Origin: Paraferrimonas sedimenticola | Lineage (GTDB): Bacteria > Pseudomonadota > Gammaproteobacteria > Enterobacterales > Shewanellaceae | DNA: 64,000 nt | Assembly: GCF_002282855.1 (NCBI RefSeq) | Contig: NZ_NRIR01000004.1 | Location: 186,001 to 250,000 of the forward strand | Direction: 5' to 3' | Part shown: one piece after another, positions 63,041 to 64,000 of the stretch | How positions within the stretch are numbered: position 1 is the stretch's first letter | How the letters are laid out: the number at the start of each line of letters is the position of its first letter | Translations under genes and position numbers: made by a program | Notes under the pieces: generated by a model | The model's input: the letters and a program-made list of their open reading frames with translations, nothing else | What the model was told of the DNA's origin: nothing | Databases searched by the model: none

Positions 63041-64000
63041 TTACTGCCCCTTTTCGATGATTTGCTCGATGATGGCCGAGGTAGAACAGCCGTCCTCAAA
63101 GCCCAAGACTTTGACTTCACCGCCGTTAGCCATTACCTCTTTGGCGCCGGCGATTTGATCAACCTTGTAATCGCCACCTTTGACTAAAATGTCGGGCAGC
63201 AGCTCGCTGATCACTCGCTGAGGCGTGTCTTCAGAGAATGGGATCACCCAGTCCACCGAGCCCAAGCCGTCAAGTACAGCCATGCGTCGGCCAACCGGGT
63301 TCACCGGGCGGCCATCACCCTTGAGGCGACGCACTGAGTCGTCGTCGTTGACCGCAACAATGAGGCGGTCGCCCAAGGCTTTGGCTTGCTGTAAATAGCT
63401 CACATGACCTGCGTGCAAAATATCAAAGCAGCCATTGGTCATCACCACTCGCTCGCCGCGCTGTTTTGCCGCTTTAATCGCTTGACGCATTTGAGCTTGT
63501 GAGACCACCCCAAAACCGCCTTCGCCGTGGCTAATAGCCAGTGCTTCGGCCAATTCCACATGACTGACTGTCGAGGTACCCACTTTACCAACCACAACCC
63601 CAGCGGCGGCATTCGCCAGCGCACAGGCGTCTTTCAAACTCGCACCTGAGGCCAAGGAGGCTGCTAAGGTAGCAACCACAGTGTCACCAGCACCGGTGAC
63701 ATCAAACACTTCTTTGGCTTGAGTGGCGATGTGGAACGCTGGCTGGTCGGCTTGCAGCAAAGTCATACCGTTTTCGCTACGAGTCACCAGCAGGGCTTTA
63801 AGCTCTAGCTCGGCCAGCAGCGCCTGACCTTTGGCGTACAAGTCGCGCTCGCCGGTGACCTTACCCACCACGGCCTCGAATTCGCTCATGTTTGGCGTGA
63901 GCAAGCTGGCACCGCGGTAGCGAGCAAAGTCAGTGCCCTTAGGGTCAACCACCACCTCTACCCCTTTGGCTTTGGCGGCCTTGATCAGGGTTTGCGGTGA
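63041..64000 (-). CDS. hldE: Bifunctional heptose 7-phosphate kinase/heptose 1-phosphate adenylyltransferase (partial)
   Basis: Makes ADP-heptose for the LPS inner core. The gene runs off the right edge, so the N-terminal part is missing. The ribokinase-like domain is visible from [21 protein letters not shown] through [14 protein letters not shown], which holds the catalytic GAGD. The C-terminal nucleotidyltransferase domain has [12 protein letters not shown], the HxGH signature, and later [20 protein letters not shown]. The visible length of about 319 residues out of roughly 475 is consistent with the family. It is followed without a gap by the HELGH gene. Confidence 0.96.
   Translation of the reverse strand, partial: SPQTLIKAAKAKGVEVVVDPKGTDFARYRGASLLTPNMSEFEAVVGKVTGERDLYAKGQALLAELELKALLVTRSENGMTLLQADQPAFHIATQAKEVFDVTGAGDTVVATLAASLASGASLKDACALANAAAGVVVGKVGTSTVSHVELAEALAISHGEGGFGVVSQAQMRQAIKAAKQRGERVVMTNGCFDILHAGHVSYLQQAKALGDRLIVAVNDDDSVRRLKGDGRPVNPVGRRMAVLDGLGSVDWVIPFSEDTPQRVISELLPDILVKGGDYKVDQIAGAKEVMANGGEVKVLGFEDGCSTSAIIEQIIEKGQ

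Noticed and set aside
1-64000. Defence islands, prophage, integrases or transposases
   Set aside because: All sizeable frames were assigned to core or accessory metabolic, envelope and transport genes; no such protein was recognised.

Overview
The window reads as a chromosomal segment of a Gram-negative gammaproteobacterium, most like the Shewanella/Ferrimonas side of the Alteromonadales. The reasons are a periplasmic Hya-type [NiFe] hydrogenase locus, the neighbourhoods tyrS/mepM/anmK, erpA/hemL, mrcB-hrpB-thpR-sfsA-dksA-gluQ-pcnB-folK-panBC-panD and mpl/ubiX, and outer-membrane genes (pldA, hldE, a BamA/TamA-type barrel). The genus is inferred from gene order and protein style, not proven. 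Genes are densely packed. I found no tRNA, rRNA, CRISPR array, integrase, transposase or prophage.

Layout. 0-4 kb: end of a hya operon (hyaC, hyaD and a degenerate HypF-like protein), then a SYLF-domain protein. 4-9 kb: tyrS divergent from mepM-anmK, then a methyltransferase. 8.7-13 kb: an RND efflux permease and its adaptor. 13-17.4 kb: erpA, a membrane coiled-coil protein, a CLC chloride transporter and hemL, ending in a palindromic repeat cluster. 17.7-31 kb: mrcB, hrpB, thpR, sfsA, dksA, gluQ, pcnB, folK, and panB, panC and panD of the pantothenate pathway. 30.8-35 kb: TrmB-like methyltransferase, YadGH-type ABC exporter, ubiX, mpl. 35-38.6 kb: NhaC-type antiporter, a second copy of the composite repeat, fbp, ppa. 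38.6-42.9 kb: a lipoprotein with transglutaminase-like and TPR parts, an MFS transporter, an SRPBCC protein and a conserved hypothetical. 42.9-58.3 kb: sulfate assimilation in two blocks (cobA-cysD-cysN-SLC13 permease-cysC and cysJ-cysI-cysH), with pldA, fhs, an L,D-transpeptidase, cheV and an outer-membrane barrel between them. 58.7-61.5 kb: three-gene proton-translocating transhydrogenase. 61.7-64 kb: an internally duplicated small protein, a putative gluzincin-like protein, and hldE running off the right edge.

How the genes work together. The two cys blocks form a nearly complete route from sulfate to sulfide: uptake (SLC13 candidate), APS (CysDN), PAPS (CysC), sulfite (CysH), sulfide (CysIJ). 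CobA begins the siroheme needed by CysI, and the PntAB transhydrogenase supplies NADPH of the kind CysJ uses. MepM, AnmK, MrcB, Mpl and the L,D-transpeptidase cover peptidoglycan hydrolysis, synthesis and recycling. PanB, PanC and PanD make pantothenate.

Most of the window is ordinary core genome and I did not find a clear new defence or mobile system. The signals most worth a second look are the HypF-like protein that appears to lack HypF catalytic motifs, an AUU start codon for pcnB, the composite dRS3-like palindromic repeat present in two opposite orientations, dyads sitting on the ppa, dksA and nhaC-type promoters, a CLC protein with a channel-type residue at the internal proton glutamate, the internally duplicated protein at 61.7 kb, and the HELGH protein next to hldE.
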